From assembly GCA_035709005.1 (NCBI GenBank), contig DASTFB010000071.1:124001-188000 (forward strand): a stretch of 64,000 nucleotides of DNA, given 5' to 3'. A program made the translations under genes and the position numbers. Shown here piece after piece: positions 1 to 11,513 of this stretch (the stretch's first letter is position 1; the number at the start of each line of letters is the position of its first letter). The stretch is from Candidatus Methylomirabilota bacterium. GTDB lineage: Bacteria; Methylomirabilota; Methylomirabilia; Rokubacteriales; CSP1-6. The notes under the pieces were generated by a model. It was not told where the DNA came from. It ran no database searches and saw nothing but the letters and a program-made list of their open reading frames with translations.

Positions 1-102
1 CCCAAGGGCAATCGCGAGTTCTTCCTGCACATCTCCTCCCAGGGCCGGACGGCCGCCAACATCGAGACGCTGATCAATCGCACCGTCGAGGCGCTTGCGT
101 GA
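1..102 (+). CDS. tlyA: TlyA-family rRNA methyltransferase/hemolysin-like protein, 3' end only
   Basis: The window opens inside a gene whose last 33 codons are present, ending in TGA. The visible tail reads PKGNREFFLHISS, which resembles the C-terminal GPxGNxEF segment of TlyA proteins. These pair an S4 RNA-binding domain with a Rossmann methyltransferase and 2'-O-methylate rRNA. The catalytic part lies outside the window, so the call rests on this short tail and on context: tlyA commonly precedes nadK and recN in bacteria. Confidence 0.6.
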   Translation, partial: PKGNREFFLHISSQGRTAANIETLINRTVEALA

Positions 103-213
103 ACGCGGCAGTGACGGGGGCCGAGGCCCTCGCGTGTCAGGCAGCCTCATGAATGTGGCAGTGCGAGCCGCAAGACGGACCGGGGCTGGGGCCCCGGCGT
201 CTGAGGCGAGCCG
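103..213 (+). other. intergenic leader before nadK
   Basis: A G+C-rich gap of 111 bases with short self-complementary stretches such as GGGGCTGGGGCCCC. No convincing promoter or terminator is visible. The 13-mer GCAGTGCGAGCCG at 158-170 also occurs at 39491-39503 inside the tandem repeat array, so this leader may hold a fragment of the same intergenic repeat family. One 13-mer in GC-rich DNA is weak evidence. Confidence 0.3.
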
Positions 214-1071
214 ATGAAAAAGGTCGGAGTCGTCGTCAAGCCGGATGCCCGCGCCGCGCACGAGGTCGTTCGGCGTCTGGTCCAGTGGTCGAGCGGGCGC
301 GGCCTCGCTGCCCTCCTCGACAAGGAGACTGCCGACCTCGTTCCCGACCTCGCGGTCGCCCAGACCAGCCGAGCCGAGCTTCCGGCGCAGGTCGACGTCA
401 TCGTGGTCCTCGGGGGCGATGGCACCCTCCTGTCGGTGGCCCGGGCCGTCGGCGACCTCGGCATCCCGATTCTGGGCGTCAACCTCGGTGGGCTCGGGTT
501 CCTCACGGCCACGACGCTGGACGAGATGATCCCGGCTCTGGAAGCTTTCCTTGCCGGCCGTATGACGGTCGAGGACCGCATGATGCTGTCCGCCCGGCTG
601 CACCGGGAGGGCGGCTCGGCCGGCAGCTTCCTTGCCCTCAACGACGTCGTCATCGTGAAGGGGGCCATGAGCCGGATCATCGACCTGAGCGTGTCCGTCG
701 ATGGCCAGTCGGCCATCGACTACCGGGCTGACGGCCTCATCATCGCCACGCCCACGGGGTCGACCGCCTACTCGCTATCGGCAGGCGGGCCGATCCTGTT
801 TCCCACCATGGACGCCGTCGTCCTCACCCCGATCTGCTCGCACACGCTGACGAACCGCCCCATCGTCCTGCCGGGACGCCAGCGGATCGAGGTGGCCGTG
901 CTCACGAGCCAGGAGGTGGTGCTCACCGTCGACGGGCAGGTGGGGACGCCGCTCCGCGAGCGCGATCGCGTCGAAGTGGCCCAGGCGGCGTCGCGGATCC
1001 GGCTGGTGCGCTTCCCGCACAAGCATTTCTTCTCGGTCTTGCGCACCAAGCTGAAGTGGGGCGAGCGCTGA
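214..1071 (+). CDS. nadK: NAD kinase
   Basis: Phosphorylates NAD+ to NADP+ in the cytoplasm, the only de novo source of NADP. The 285-residue product has the family landmarks in order: GGDGT at residues 67-71 (nucleotide binding and catalysis), a GVNLGGLGFL segment just after it, ALND at 141-144 where many relatives have NE, and TGSTAYSLSAGGP at 181-193. The length matches bacterial NadK (about 290). The ATG is preceded by GAGGCGAG as a modest ribosome-binding site. It lies between tlyA and recN, a common arrangement. Confidence 0.95.
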   Translation: MKKVGVVVKPDARAAHEVVRRLVQWSSGRGLAALLDKETADLVPDLAVAQTSRAELPAQVDVIVVLGGDGTLLSVARAVGDLGIPILGVNLGGLGFLTATTLDEMIPALEAFLAGRMTVEDRMMLSARLHREGGSAGSFLALNDVVIVKGAMSRIIDLSVSVDGQSAIDYRADGLIIATPTGSTAYSLSAGGPILFPTMDAVVLTPICSHTLTNRPIVLPGRQRIEVAVLTSQEVVLTVDGQVGTPLRERDRVEVAQAASRIRLVRFPHKHFFSVLRTKLKWGER

Positions 1072-1088
1072 GCACTTAACGATACCTC

Positions 1089-1117
1089 TTGAGCCCTCGC
1101 CGCGGCTCAACTAGCAT
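1089..1117 (+). promoter_or_regulatory. candidate sigma-70-type promoter of recN, possibly leaderless
   Basis: TTGAGC (1089-1094), a 17-base spacer and TAGCAT (1112-1117) match the -35/-10 consensus at four of six bases each. The recN GTG at 1124 begins only six bases after the -10 box, where transcription would be expected to start, so the mRNA may have no 5' leader. No Shine-Dalgarno sequence is visible before this GTG, which agrees with that reading. Confidence 0.45.
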
Positions 1118-1123
1118 CGACCA

Positions 1124-2797
1124 GTGCTGCGAGCCCTCCGCATCAAGAACTTCGCCGTCATCGAAACGGTGACGGTGGGTTTCCAGCCCGGCCTCAACGT
1201 CCTCACCGGCGAGACGGGCGCCGGCAAGTCGATCGTGGTGGACGCCATTTTGTTGATCTGCGGCGGCCGCGCCCAGAGCGACGTGATCCGCGCCGACGCC
1301 GATGTTGCGACCGTCGAGGCGGTGTTCGACACGGCGGGCGACCCCGGGCTGGGGGCGACGCTGGAGGCCGCCGGCCTGCGGCTGGACGACGAGCAGCTCG
1401 TCGTCCGGCGCGAGCTGAGCCGCAGCGGTCGGCACCGGGCCTTCGTCAACGATTCGCCGGTCACCGTGGGGCTGCTGGAGCGGCTCGGCCAAGAGCTGGT
1501 GCAGGTTCATGGGCAGCACGAGCACCAGCGACTGCTGGAACCGGCGGCCCAGCTGGACCTGCTCGATCGCTACGCCGGCGCCGAGCCGGCCAGGGCCGAG
1601 GTGGCCGGGCTCTTCGAAGCGTACCGCGCGGCCCTGGGCGAGGTTCAGGAGCTCAGCACCGCCGAGCGGGATCGGGCCCAGCGGCAGGATCTCTTGCGTT
1701 TCCAGCTCTCCGAGCTCGACGGCGCTCGCCTACGGGCGGGCGAGGAAGACGAGCTGCGGGCGGAGCGGCGTCGCCTCCAGCACGCCGAGCGATTGGTCAA
1801 GGGTCTTGCCGAGACGGTTGCCCTGATCGTCGAGGATCACGACGCGGCCACCGGGCGAGTGGTGCGGGCCGCCCGCCTGCTCCGAGACCTCGGCCGCGTC
1901 GATCCGGCGCTGAGCTCGCCGGCGGACCTGCTCGAGGCGGCCGTGGTGCAGCTGGAGGACGCCATGCTGGCCGTGCGGGCCCTGCGCCAGCGCGCGGAGG
2001 CCGAGCCGGGCCGCCTCGAGGCCATCGAGGATCGCCTCGACGCCCTGGCTCGGCTCAAGCGCAAGTACGGCGATACGGAAGAAGCGCTCCTGGCCGTTCG
2101 CGACGGGGTGGCCGGCGAGCTGGAGGGGCTGGAGCGGTACGAAGAGGTGCTGGCCGCGGCGGAGGGGCGGCTGGCCGAGGCGCGGGCGAGGCTCGTCGCC
2201 GCGGCCGGCACACTGTCGCAGGTCCGGACGTCCGCGGGTACCCGCCTGGGCGGCCTGGTTCAGCGCGAGCTGCGCGCCCTGGGCATGGACCGGGCGCGCT
2301 TCGCGATCGCGGTAGTGCGCGGCCGTGAGGATCAGGTGACGGCCCGGGGGCTGGACCGGGTCGAGTTCGAGTTCTCGGCGAACCCCGGCGAGGATCCCCG
2401 GCCGCTGGCCCGCATCGCCTCGGGCGGCGAGCTCTCGCGGACGATGCTCGCCCTGCACGCCGTGATCGCCGGGGCCGAGCGGGTCCCCACCATGATCTTC
2501 GACGAGATCGACGCGGGGATCGGCGGCCAGATGGCGGCGGTGGTCGCTGACAAGCTGGCTGTGGCGGCGAGGGGCCGACAGGTGCTGTGCGTGACTCACT
2601 TGCCCCAGATCGCCGCCCGGGCCGCCCACCACCTGGGGGTCGTCAAGGCCGTCCGGGCCGGCCGCAGCCGGGCCGCCGTCCACGTGCTGACCGGGTCCGA
2701 CCGCGTCGAGGAGATCGCCCGCATGCTCGGGGGCACGGCCCCGTCGGGGACGGTGCGGCGCCACGCTCGCGAGTTGCTCGGGGCCCGGCCTGTATAA
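1124..2797 (+). CDS. recN: DNA repair protein RecN
   Basis: SMC-like ATPase that acts at double-strand breaks during recombinational repair. The 557-residue product (usual length about 550) has Walker A GETGAGKS at 29-36, the family segment [11 protein letters not shown] near 127, long charged helical regions in the middle, the ABC signature SGGELSR at 433-439 and Walker [10 protein letters not shown] from 457. The C-terminal [12 protein letters not shown] segment is typical. It starts with GTG, and the first residues [13 protein letters not shown] match RecN N termini. It stands apart from nadK by 52 bases carrying a possible promoter. Confidence 0.96.
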   Translation: MLRALRIKNFAVIETVTVGFQPGLNVLTGETGAGKSIVVDAILLICGGRAQSDVIRADADVATVEAVFDTAGDPGLGATLEAAGLRLDDEQLVVRRELSRSGRHRAFVNDSPVTVGLLERLGQELVQVHGQHEHQRLLEPAAQLDLLDRYAGAEPARAEVAGLFEAYRAALGEVQELSTAERDRAQRQDLLRFQLSELDGARLRAGEEDELRAERRRLQHAERLVKGLAETVALIVEDHDAATGRVVRAARLLRDLGRVDPALSSPADLLEAAVVQLEDAMLAVRALRQRAEAEPGRLEAIEDRLDALARLKRKYGDTEEALLAVRDGVAGELEGLERYEEVLAAAEGRLAEARARLVAAAGTLSQVRTSAGTRLGGLVQRELRALGMDRARFAIAVVRGREDQVTARGLDRVEFEFSANPGEDPRPLARIASGGELSRTMLALHAVIAGAERVPTMIFDEIDAGIGGQMAAVVADKLAVAARGRQVLCVTHLPQIAARAAHHLGVVKAVRAGRSRAAVHVLTGSDRVEEIARMLGGTAPSGTVRRHARELLGARPV

Positions 2798-2798
2798 T
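2793..2798 (+). promoter_or_regulatory. perfect -10 box (TATAAT) 12 bases before secA
   Basis: TATAAT overlaps the recN stop codon, with the secA ATG at 2811. Transcription from it would start about 6 bases before the ATG. No good -35 box sits at 16-18 bases (that region reads CGAGTT), so it could be a chance match or depend on an activator. Confidence 0.35.
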
Positions 2799-2810
2799 GG
2801 TTGTGGACTC

Positions 2811-5597
<2,787 letters not shown>

Positions 5598-5669
5598 TCT
5601 TCCGCGTTTTCGAGGTTCGCGAGGTCGTGGATCAAGGAGAAGGCCCCGGTCTGGAGCAGACGGGCTGAG

Positions 5670-6065
5670 ATGGACGACCGACGGTATCGTCAGGCCGGCT
5701 ACCGGAACAATCAGAACGAACGGCGGGAGGCGCCGCCGCCCTCCGCTCGGCCGTCAAGCATCCTCAAGAGCCGGGCCGTCTCGCGCTGCGCCGAATGCGG
5801 CACGGTGTTACCCATCACGGCCGACTCGCTCAGCCAATGTCCCAACTGCCGGGCGGACCTGCACGCCTGCCGGCAGTGCGCCCATTTCGATCCGGCCCGG
5901 CGATTCGAGTGCGTCCAGCCCGTTGTCGCGAGGGTGGCCGACAAACGGCGCCGCAACGAGTGCACCGCGTTCGCGCTGACGGTGACGGTCGAGCGCGACA
6001 CCTCGGCGGGATCGATGCGCCCTGACGACGCCCGGCGGGCCTTCGGCAACCTCTTCAAGAAGTAG
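5670..6065 (+). CDS. cysteine-rich zinc-ribbon protein, function unknown
   Basis: A 131-residue soluble protein I cannot name. A basic, proline-containing N terminus (1-35) is followed by three CxxC pairs (Cys40/43, 57/60, 67/70), then HFDPARRFEC with Cys81 and a final NEC with Cys98. The first two pairs look like one zinc ribbon (CAECGTVLP...CPNC); CRQCAHFD...C...NEC looks like a second metal site. There is no signal peptide or membrane segment. The orderly cysteines and the ATG after a GCTGAGATGG context support a real gene. It sits alone between secA and smc. A nucleic-acid or protein-binding adaptor is possible but unproven. Confidence 0.75.
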   Translation: MDDRRYRQAGYRNNQNERREAPPPSARPSSILKSRAVSRCAECGTVLPITADSLSQCPNCRADLHACRQCAHFDPARRFECVQPVVARVADKRRRNECTAFALTVTVERDTSAGSMRPDDARRAFGNLFKK

Positions 6066-6193
6066 ACGAGGCCGCCTGCCGGGACTCGGTCCACGGCCGG
6101 TTCCGCGACATCTGGGGCCGCTGGGGCCGCAACGGCCCAACCGCTGGTGCCTTTTTTCTTGGGACCACGCAACCCCTCGTGATAGAAGGGCGC
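6066..6193 (+). other. intergenic region before smc with weak terminator-like hairpin
   Basis: This 128-base gap holds GGGCCG (6124-6129), loop CAA, CGGCCC (6133-6138), and 13 bases later a run of six T (6152-6157). The T run is too far from the stem for a classical intrinsic terminator, so termination is only a possibility. No convincing promoter is visible ahead of smc. Confidence 0.25.
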
Positions 6194-9100
6194 ATGCGTC
6201 TCGAGACCATCACGCTCAACGGCTTCAAGTCGTTCGGCGAGCGCACCGAGATCAAGGTGCTTCCGGGCATCACTGCCGTCGTGGGTCCAAACGGGTGCGG
6301 CAAATCCAATCTCTCCGACGCAGTGCGCTGGGCGCTGGGCGAGCAGAGCGCGAAATCGCTGCGGGGCCAGCGCATGGAGGACCTCATCTTCCACGGCTCG
6401 GCGTCCCGCCGCGCCGTGGGCATGGGGGAAGTGGAGCTCAGGTTCAGCAACGACGGCACCCTCAACGTACCGTGGAGCGAGGTCGCGGTCGCCCGCCGGC
6501 TCTACCGCACGGGTGAGAGCGAGTATCTGCTGAACAAGTCGGTGACCCGCCTGCGTGACATCCTCGATCTCTTCGCCGGGACGGGCGCCAATCCGCGCGC
6601 CTACTCCGTGATGGATCAGGACAAGCTCAACCATGTCCTCACCGCGAAGCCCCACGAGCGGCGCGTCTTCATCGAGGAAGCGGCCGGCATCGCCCGCTAC
6701 AAGCACCAGCGCAACGAGACCGAGGGCAAGCTGGAGGGCGCGCGCCAGAACCTCCTGCGCGTCCGGGACGTCATGGAGGAGGTTCGTCGCCAGCTGGGCT
6801 CGCTGGAGCGTCAGGCCAAAAAGGCGCAACAGTACAAGGCGCTCGAGCAGGAACGCCAGGCCCTGCGCCTGATCCTCACGGCCGCCGATTATGCCGTACT
6901 CGTGGCCGAGGGCGAGCGCCTGGACGTCGAGGTGGCCGCGCGGCGCGACCGCGAGCAGACGCTGCGGGTTCGCCTGGCCCACCTGGCGGCGCGGGAGGCG
7001 ACCGAGCGGGAGAGCCTGCTGGCCAGCGATCACCGGCTGGCCGACCTGCGCCAGTCGCTTCAGAAGGTGCAGGCCGAGCTGGAACGCCTGCTGGAGCGGC
7101 GCGAGCAGATGGGCGTGCAGCTGCACGAGACGACCGAGGAGGGCAGCCGGCTCGCCGAGGACATCCGATCCAGCACCGAGCGGCTGGCCAGCATCGTCGG
7201 CGAGCGCGAGACGATGCGGGTGGCCCTCGCCGAGGCCGAGCGACTGCGCGCCGAGCGGCAGCAGACGGCCGACGAGCTGGCCGGGCAGGTCGAGCGCCAT
7301 CGCCTCCAGCTGAGCGACGAGCGTGGCCGCCTGGAGGCGATGCGACTGGAGCAGGTCCGCCTGGCCGCCGAGCGAGCCGATCTCACCCGCTCGGCCGGCG
7401 AGTTGCGCGAGCGCCAGAGTCAGCTCGGGCGCCGCGCCGAACGGCTGGCCGCCGAGCTCCAGGGCGTCGAGGCCGAGGCCCTGCAGCTTACGGCAAGCCG
7501 ACACCAGCTGGAGACCGCGCGTGACCGTGCCCTGACCGAGGTGGCCTCCCTGACTGAGCAGCGAGACCGCCTGGCGACCGAGCTGGCCACCTTCGAGCGG
7601 CAGCTGGGCGAGGCGGAGGCCCGCCTGGGCGAGCTCCGAGTCTCCCTGGCCGCGCGGGGGTCCAGCCTCGATGCGCTGCGTGGGCTCGATCGCGCCCGCG
7701 AAGGCTACGGCTCGGGCGTGCGCGCGATCTTCGGCGAGGAAGGCAGCCCGCGCGTGGCCGGCGTCGTCGGCACCGTCGCCGAGCTCCTCGACGTCCCGCC
7801 GGAGCTCGAGCGGGCGGTGGAGGCGGTGCTCGGGGAGCGCCTGGAGTGGGTGGTGGTGGAGCGGTTCGAGCAGGCCCGCGAGGCGGTGGCATACCTGGAT
7901 GCCAGCAACGCCGGGGCCGCCACCTTCCTGCCCCTGGAGCATCTGCCGGCACCGAACGGGCTGCCACCGGAGGACAACGGCATCCGCTGGGTCGAGCGCC
8001 AGGTAGGCGGGTTCGCGCCGAATCTCCTGCACTACCTGCTCCGGCGGGTGGCGGTCGTCGAGCATCTCGATCACGCCGAGGCGTTGTGGCGGCGCAACGG
8101 CATCGTGGCCACCTACGTCACGCGCGATGGACAGGTGCTCACACCCACCGGTCGCCTGCGGGGTGGCTCGGAGCGGGAAGGGAGCGAGCACTCGCTGCTC
8201 GCGCGCCGGCGCCAGCTCCGGGAGCTCGAGGACGAGACCGCGCGCCTCACCGAGGCCGTGCAGACGACGCAGGCGGCGGTCACCCGGCTGGCCGGGGAGG
8301 TCGCGGCCCTGCGGGAGCGCCTCAACGCCTGCGAAGGGGGACTGAGGGAGCGTCAGGCGGAATACCTGTCCGGTGAGAAGGATCTGGAGCAGGCCATCCG
8401 CGAGCACGACCGCGTGCAGCGTCACGTCCAGACGGTGCGCCTGGAGGACCGGCAGATCGCCGCGGAGGCGGACGAGACGGCGGCCATGCTGGGGCGGCTC
8501 GAGCAGCGAATCGCCGCTGCCGGCGAGGCCGAGGCCGCTCAGGAGAACGCGATGGGCGTCCTCCGGGAGACCATCGCCGCCGCCCAGGAGCGCGAGACGC
8601 GCCTGGGGGCCGATCTCACCGCCCTCCGCGTCGAGGTCGGCTCGGTGACGGAGCGCGTCGAGGCGCTCGGACGCGAGCTGGCCCGCATCGACGAGATCGA
8701 GGCCGACCTCAAGGAGCGCCTGGCCTCGGCTCAGTCCCGCCAGAGTCAGCTCGCCGAGCGCCAGGCGTGGCTCCGGGAAGAGCGCCAGCGCACGGACGAC
8801 GCTGCCCGGGACGTCGCCGAGGAGCGCGACCGCGGGGAGGGCGAAGTCCAGGCGGCGGCCGAAGCCCATGAGGGCTTGCTCGGCGAGCTTCGAGGGCTGG
8901 AGCAGGAGGTTCGAGCGCTCGAGGGGGAGCTGGCTCGCCTGGTCGCCGGCATCCACGAGCTGGAGCTCCAGGCGACAGAGCGTCGCGTGCGGCGCGAGGA
9001 GCTGGCCCAGGAGGCCTATCGCGCCTGGAGCATCGACGAGGCCGCTCTGCGCGCCCGGCACGACCCCTCCCAGGATCCGGCGGAGGTCAAGCAGCGGGTC

Positions 9101-9739
9101 GGCGAGCTGGAGGAGCGGCTGGCGGGGATCGGGGCCGTCAACCTGGTGGCCGACGAGGAATACCGGGAGCTCGACGAACGCCTGAGCTTCCTCCGGACCC
9201 AGCACGATGACCTGGTCGCCTCCATCAAGGATCTCGAGAAAGCGTTGCGGGGGATGACCCGGACCGCCCAGGAGCGGTTCAACCAGGCGTTCGCGGAAAT
9301 CAACCGTGAGTTCTCGCGCCTGTTCGAGCGCCTGTTCGAAGGCGGCCGCGCCGAGCTGCGCCTGGTCGAGGCCGAGGAGGGAGGCGATCCGCTGGACACC
9401 GGCGTGGAGCTCATGGCCCAGCCCCGCGGCAAGCGCCTGCAGTCAGTGACGCTGCTGTCGGGCGGCGAGCGTGCCCTAACCGGACTGGCCTTGCTTTTCG
9501 CGATCTTCTACTACCGGCCCAGTCCGTTCTGCGTGCTGGACGAGGTCGATGCGCCCCTCGACGACGCCAACATCCACCGCTTCCTCAGGGTGTTGCGCGA
9601 GCTGACGAGCCAAACCCAGTTCCTCGTGATCACCCACAACCGCCGGACGATGGAGGCGGCCGACCTCCTGTACGGCGTGACCATGGAAGAGCCGGGGCTG
9701 TCCAGGCTGGTGTCCGTGAAGCTCAACGCGGAGGTGTGA
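6194..9739 (+). CDS. smc: chromosome segregation protein SMC
   Basis: Condensin ATPase that loops and organises the chromosome with ScpA/ScpB, both encoded at 45.7-47.1 kb. From this ATG the product is 1181 residues, the usual SMC length. Walker A GPNGCGKS lies at 31-38, a long Glu/Arg/Leu-rich coiled coil follows, the hinge is roughly 495-640 (GYGSGVRAIFGEEG onward), then the returning coil, the signature LSGGE at 1088-1092 and Walker B centred on Asp1116 (VLDEVDAPLDD). I chose ATG 6194 over the in-frame GTG at 6179 because it has GAAGGG just upstream and MRLETITLNGFKSF is the expected SMC start. Confidence 0.97.
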   Translation: MRLETITLNGFKSFGERTEIKVLPGITAVVGPNGCGKSNLSDAVRWALGEQSAKSLRGQRMEDLIFHGSASRRAVGMGEVELRFSNDGTLNVPWSEVAVARRLYRTGESEYLLNKSVTRLRDILDLFAGTGANPRAYSVMDQDKLNHVLTAKPHERRVFIEEAAGIARYKHQRNETEGKLEGARQNLLRVRDVMEEVRRQLGSLERQAKKAQQYKALEQERQALRLILTAADYAVLVAEGERLDVEVAARRDREQTLRVRLAHLAAREATERESLLASDHRLADLRQSLQKVQAELERLLERREQMGVQLHETTEEGSRLAEDIRSSTERLASIVGERETMRVALAEAERLRAERQQTADELAGQVERHRLQLSDERGRLEAMRLEQVRLAAERADLTRSAGELRERQSQLGRRAERLAAELQGVEAEALQLTASRHQLETARDRALTEVASLTEQRDRLATELATFERQLGEAEARLGELRVSLAARGSSLDALRGLDRAREGYGSGVRAIFGEEGSPRVAGVVGTVAELLDVPPELERAVEAVLGERLEWVVVERFEQAREAVAYLDASNAGAATFLPLEHLPAPNGLPPEDNGIRWVERQVGGFAPNLLHYLLRRVAVVEHLDHAEALWRRNGIVATYVTRDGQVLTPTGRLRGGSEREGSEHSLLARRRQLRELEDETARLTEAVQTTQAAVTRLAGEVAALRERLNACEGGLRERQAEYLSGEKDLEQAIREHDRVQRHVQTVRLEDRQIAAEADETAAMLGRLEQRIAAAGEAEAAQENAMGVLRETIAAAQERETRLGADLTALRVEVGSVTERVEALGRELARIDEIEADLKERLASAQSRQSQLAERQAWLREERQRTDDAARDVAEERDRGEGEVQAAAEAHEGLLGELRGLEQEVRALEGELARLVAGIHELELQATERRVRREELAQEAYRAWSIDEAALRARHDPSQDPAEVKQRVGELEERLAGIGAVNLVADEEYRELDERLSFLRTQHDDLVASIKDLEKALRGMTRTAQERFNQAFAEINREFSRLFERLFEGGRAELRLVEAEEGGDPLDTGVELMAQPRGKRLQSVTLLSGGERALTGLALLFAIFYYRPSPFCVLDEVDAPLDDANIHRFLRVLRELTSQTQFLVITHNRRTMEAADLLYGVTMEEPGLSRLVSVKLNAEV

Positions 9740-9764
9740 AAAGACGCCCCGGATAGGCTAGACT
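9736..9764 (+). promoter_or_regulatory. candidate promoter of rodZ
   Basis: GTGAAA (9736-9741; four of six to TTGACA), a 17-base spacer and TAGACT (9759-9764; four of six). Transcription would start near 9771, downstream of the GTG at 9769 but just before the ATG at 9778. If real, it favours the ATG start and leaves almost no leader. Confidence 0.4.
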
Positions 9765-9777
9765 CGCAGTGTCGGAC

Positions 9778-10590
9778 ATGGCCTCGCTCGGTTCATACCT
9801 TCGTGAGCTTCGTGAGGGACGAGGCCTCTCGCTCGAAGAGCTCTCCCGCGCTACTCGTGTGGCCCCCCGGTACCTGGAGGCGCTGGAGGCGGACGACCTC
9901 GCCGCCCTGCCCGGACATGTCTTCGCCCGCGGCTTCCTGCGCGCGTACTGCCAGATCCTGGAGACACCTCCCGACGAGGCCATCGCCCTCTACCATCGCC
10001 AGACGGGGACGCCGCTCCCCGCGCCGGCGAGCGCGGGCCGGCGGGTGGAGTCGGGCGCCCGCAACCGAAGCACGGTGTTGATCAGCTTCGTCCTCCTGGT
10101 CGTCTTCGGGGTCGCTCTGCTGGCAGTCGCCAATGTTCTGCAGTCCGCGCGCGAGCGGGCCAGCGCGCGCGAAGGGGTAGCGGCGCCCGGCGATGTTGCC
10201 ACTTCCGTGACGGCTCCCGTCCCCGCCGAGGACAGGCCGAAGGCGCCCGAGGCCCAGCCTCCGAAGGTCGCCGCGGCGCCCCAGCCGCCTCCCAGCCCGC
10301 CTCCGTCGCCGCAGCCCGCGGTGGCCACCCCTGGCTCCGGCGGTCAGTACCGGCTGGTGGCCCGGGTATCGGAGGCGACCTGGGTCCGCGTCCGGACGGA
10401 CGATGGACGCTCCACCGAGGAGACGATCCCCGCAGGCGCCGTCCGGGAATGGGTCTCCAGCACCCCGTTCGTCCTCACCGTCGGCAATGCGGGCGGGATC
10501 GCGCTGGAGCTGAACGGCCAGCCTCTTCCGCCCCTGGGACCGCGAGGAGCGGTCATCTCCCGGCTCGTGATTCCTTCCACGCAGCAGTGA
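9778..10590 (+). CDS. rodZ: RodZ-like helix-turn-helix membrane protein
   Basis: Probable cytoskeleton-associated cell-shape protein. From the ATG (270 residues) a RodZ-type N-terminal HTH domain (about 3-70, [19 protein letters not shown]) is followed by a basic linker, one membrane segment at about 99-121 ([20 protein letters not shown]), a Pro/Ala-rich periplasmic linker (about 150-188) and a C-terminal beta domain of the DUF4115 type. In E. coli, RodZ links MreB filaments to the membrane. No mreB lies in the window. An in-frame GTG nine bases upstream is an alternative start. The stop overlaps the ftsY start. Confidence 0.82.
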   Translation: MASLGSYLRELREGRGLSLEELSRATRVAPRYLEALEADDLAALPGHVFARGFLRAYCQILETPPDEAIALYHRQTGTPLPAPASAGRRVESGARNRSTVLISFVLLVVFGVALLAVANVLQSARERASAREGVAAPGDVATSVTAPVPAEDRPKAPEAQPPKVAAAPQPPPSPPPSPQPAVATPGSGGQYRLVARVSEATWVRVRTDDGRSTEETIPAGAVREWVSSTPFVLTVGNAGGIALELNGQPLPPLGPRGAVISRLVIPSTQQ

Positions 10591-11513
10591 AGTTCATCCG
10601 TGGGCTGGGCGACCGCCTGAGCGCTGGGCTCAGGAGGTCGCGGGAGTACCTTGGCGAGCAGCTGGCGGCCGTCCTGGAGCCGGACAGGCCGATCGACGAG
10701 GCCCTGTACACCGAGCTGGAGGATCTGCTGGTTGCGGCCGACCTGGGGGCCAGTCTGGCGGCCGACTTCGTCAACCGCGCCCGCGAGGAAGTGATGTTCG
10801 GCACGGTGACCCGTGCCGAGCAGCTCCGACCGCTCTTCCGCCGCTTCCTGACGGAGATCCTCAGCCCGGCCGCCCAACCGCTGAACCTCGAGGCGCGACC
10901 AGCCGTCGTCCTCATGCTGGGCGTCAACGGCTCGGGCAAAACGACGACTTGCGCGAAGCTGGCGGCCGCCCTCAGCCGGGAGGGGCAGCAGGTGTTGTTG
11001 GCTGCGGCAGACACGTTCCGGGCGGCCGCCATCGAGCAGCTCGAGGCGTGGGGCCAGCGCATCGGCGTGGAGGTGATCCGCCAGGCGGCCGGGTCCGACC
11101 CTGCGGCCGTCGTGTTCGACGCTCTCAAGGCCGCCACCGCCCGTCAGATCGACGTGCTCATCGTCGACACCGCCGGTCGGCTCCACACCAAGTCGAACCT
11201 GATGCTCGAGCTCGCCAAGCTCAAGCGCGTGATCGAGCGGCAATTGCCGGGGGCGCCCCACGAGCGGTTGATCGTTATCGACGCGCCGACCGGCCAGAAT
11301 GGCCTGGCCCAGGCGCGGATGTTCCACGAGGCCGTGGGGCTGACCGGCGCCGTCCTCACCAAGCTTGACGGAACGGCGAAGGGGGGCATCGTCGTCCGTA
11401 TCGTTCGGGAGTTGGGCCTGCCCATCAAGCTGGTCGGTGTCGGTGAGAAGCTGGAGGACCTGGGCCCCTTCGACGTCGATCGCTTCGTGGAGGCGCTGGT
11501 CCCCACCTCATGA
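10587..11513 (+). CDS. ftsY: signal recognition particle receptor FtsY
   Basis: SRP-receptor GTPase that docks ribosome-SRP complexes at SecYEG. The 308-residue protein lacks the long acidic A domain of E. coli FtsY and consists of the N and G domains. G1 is GVNGSGKT at 112-119, then [19 protein letters not shown] at 194-198, TKLDG at 258-262 and the closing [13 protein letters not shown]. The conserved DATTGQN loop reads DAPTGQNG here, a small departure. The GTG start overlaps the rodZ stop (GTGA); a much longer upstream extension in this frame is only the shadow of rodZ. Confidence 0.95.
   Translation: MKFIRGLGDRLSAGLRRSREYLGEQLAAVLEPDRPIDEALYTELEDLLVAADLGASLAADFVNRAREEVMFGTVTRAEQLRPLFRRFLTEILSPAAQPLNLEARPAVVLMLGVNGSGKTTTCAKLAAALSREGQQVLLAAADTFRAAAIEQLEAWGQRIGVEVIRQAAGSDPAAVVFDALKAATARQIDVLIVDTAGRLHTKSNLMLELAKLKRVIERQLPGAPHERLIVIDAPTGQNGLAQARMFHEAVGLTGAVLTKLDGTAKGGIVVRIVRELGLPIKLVGVGEKLEDLGPFDVDRFVEALVPTS

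Noticed and set aside
6124-6157. Intrinsic terminator before smc
   Set aside because: The six-T run is 13 bases from a short stem, too far for a standard terminator; kept only as a weak note in the intergenic entry.
5711-9205. Minus-strand open frame of more than 1100 codons opposite smc
   Set aside because: It lies antisense to a complete, motif-bearing SMC gene. Its composition (His/Leu/Gln/Gly-rich without domains) is what the reverse complement of GC-rich coding DNA gives.
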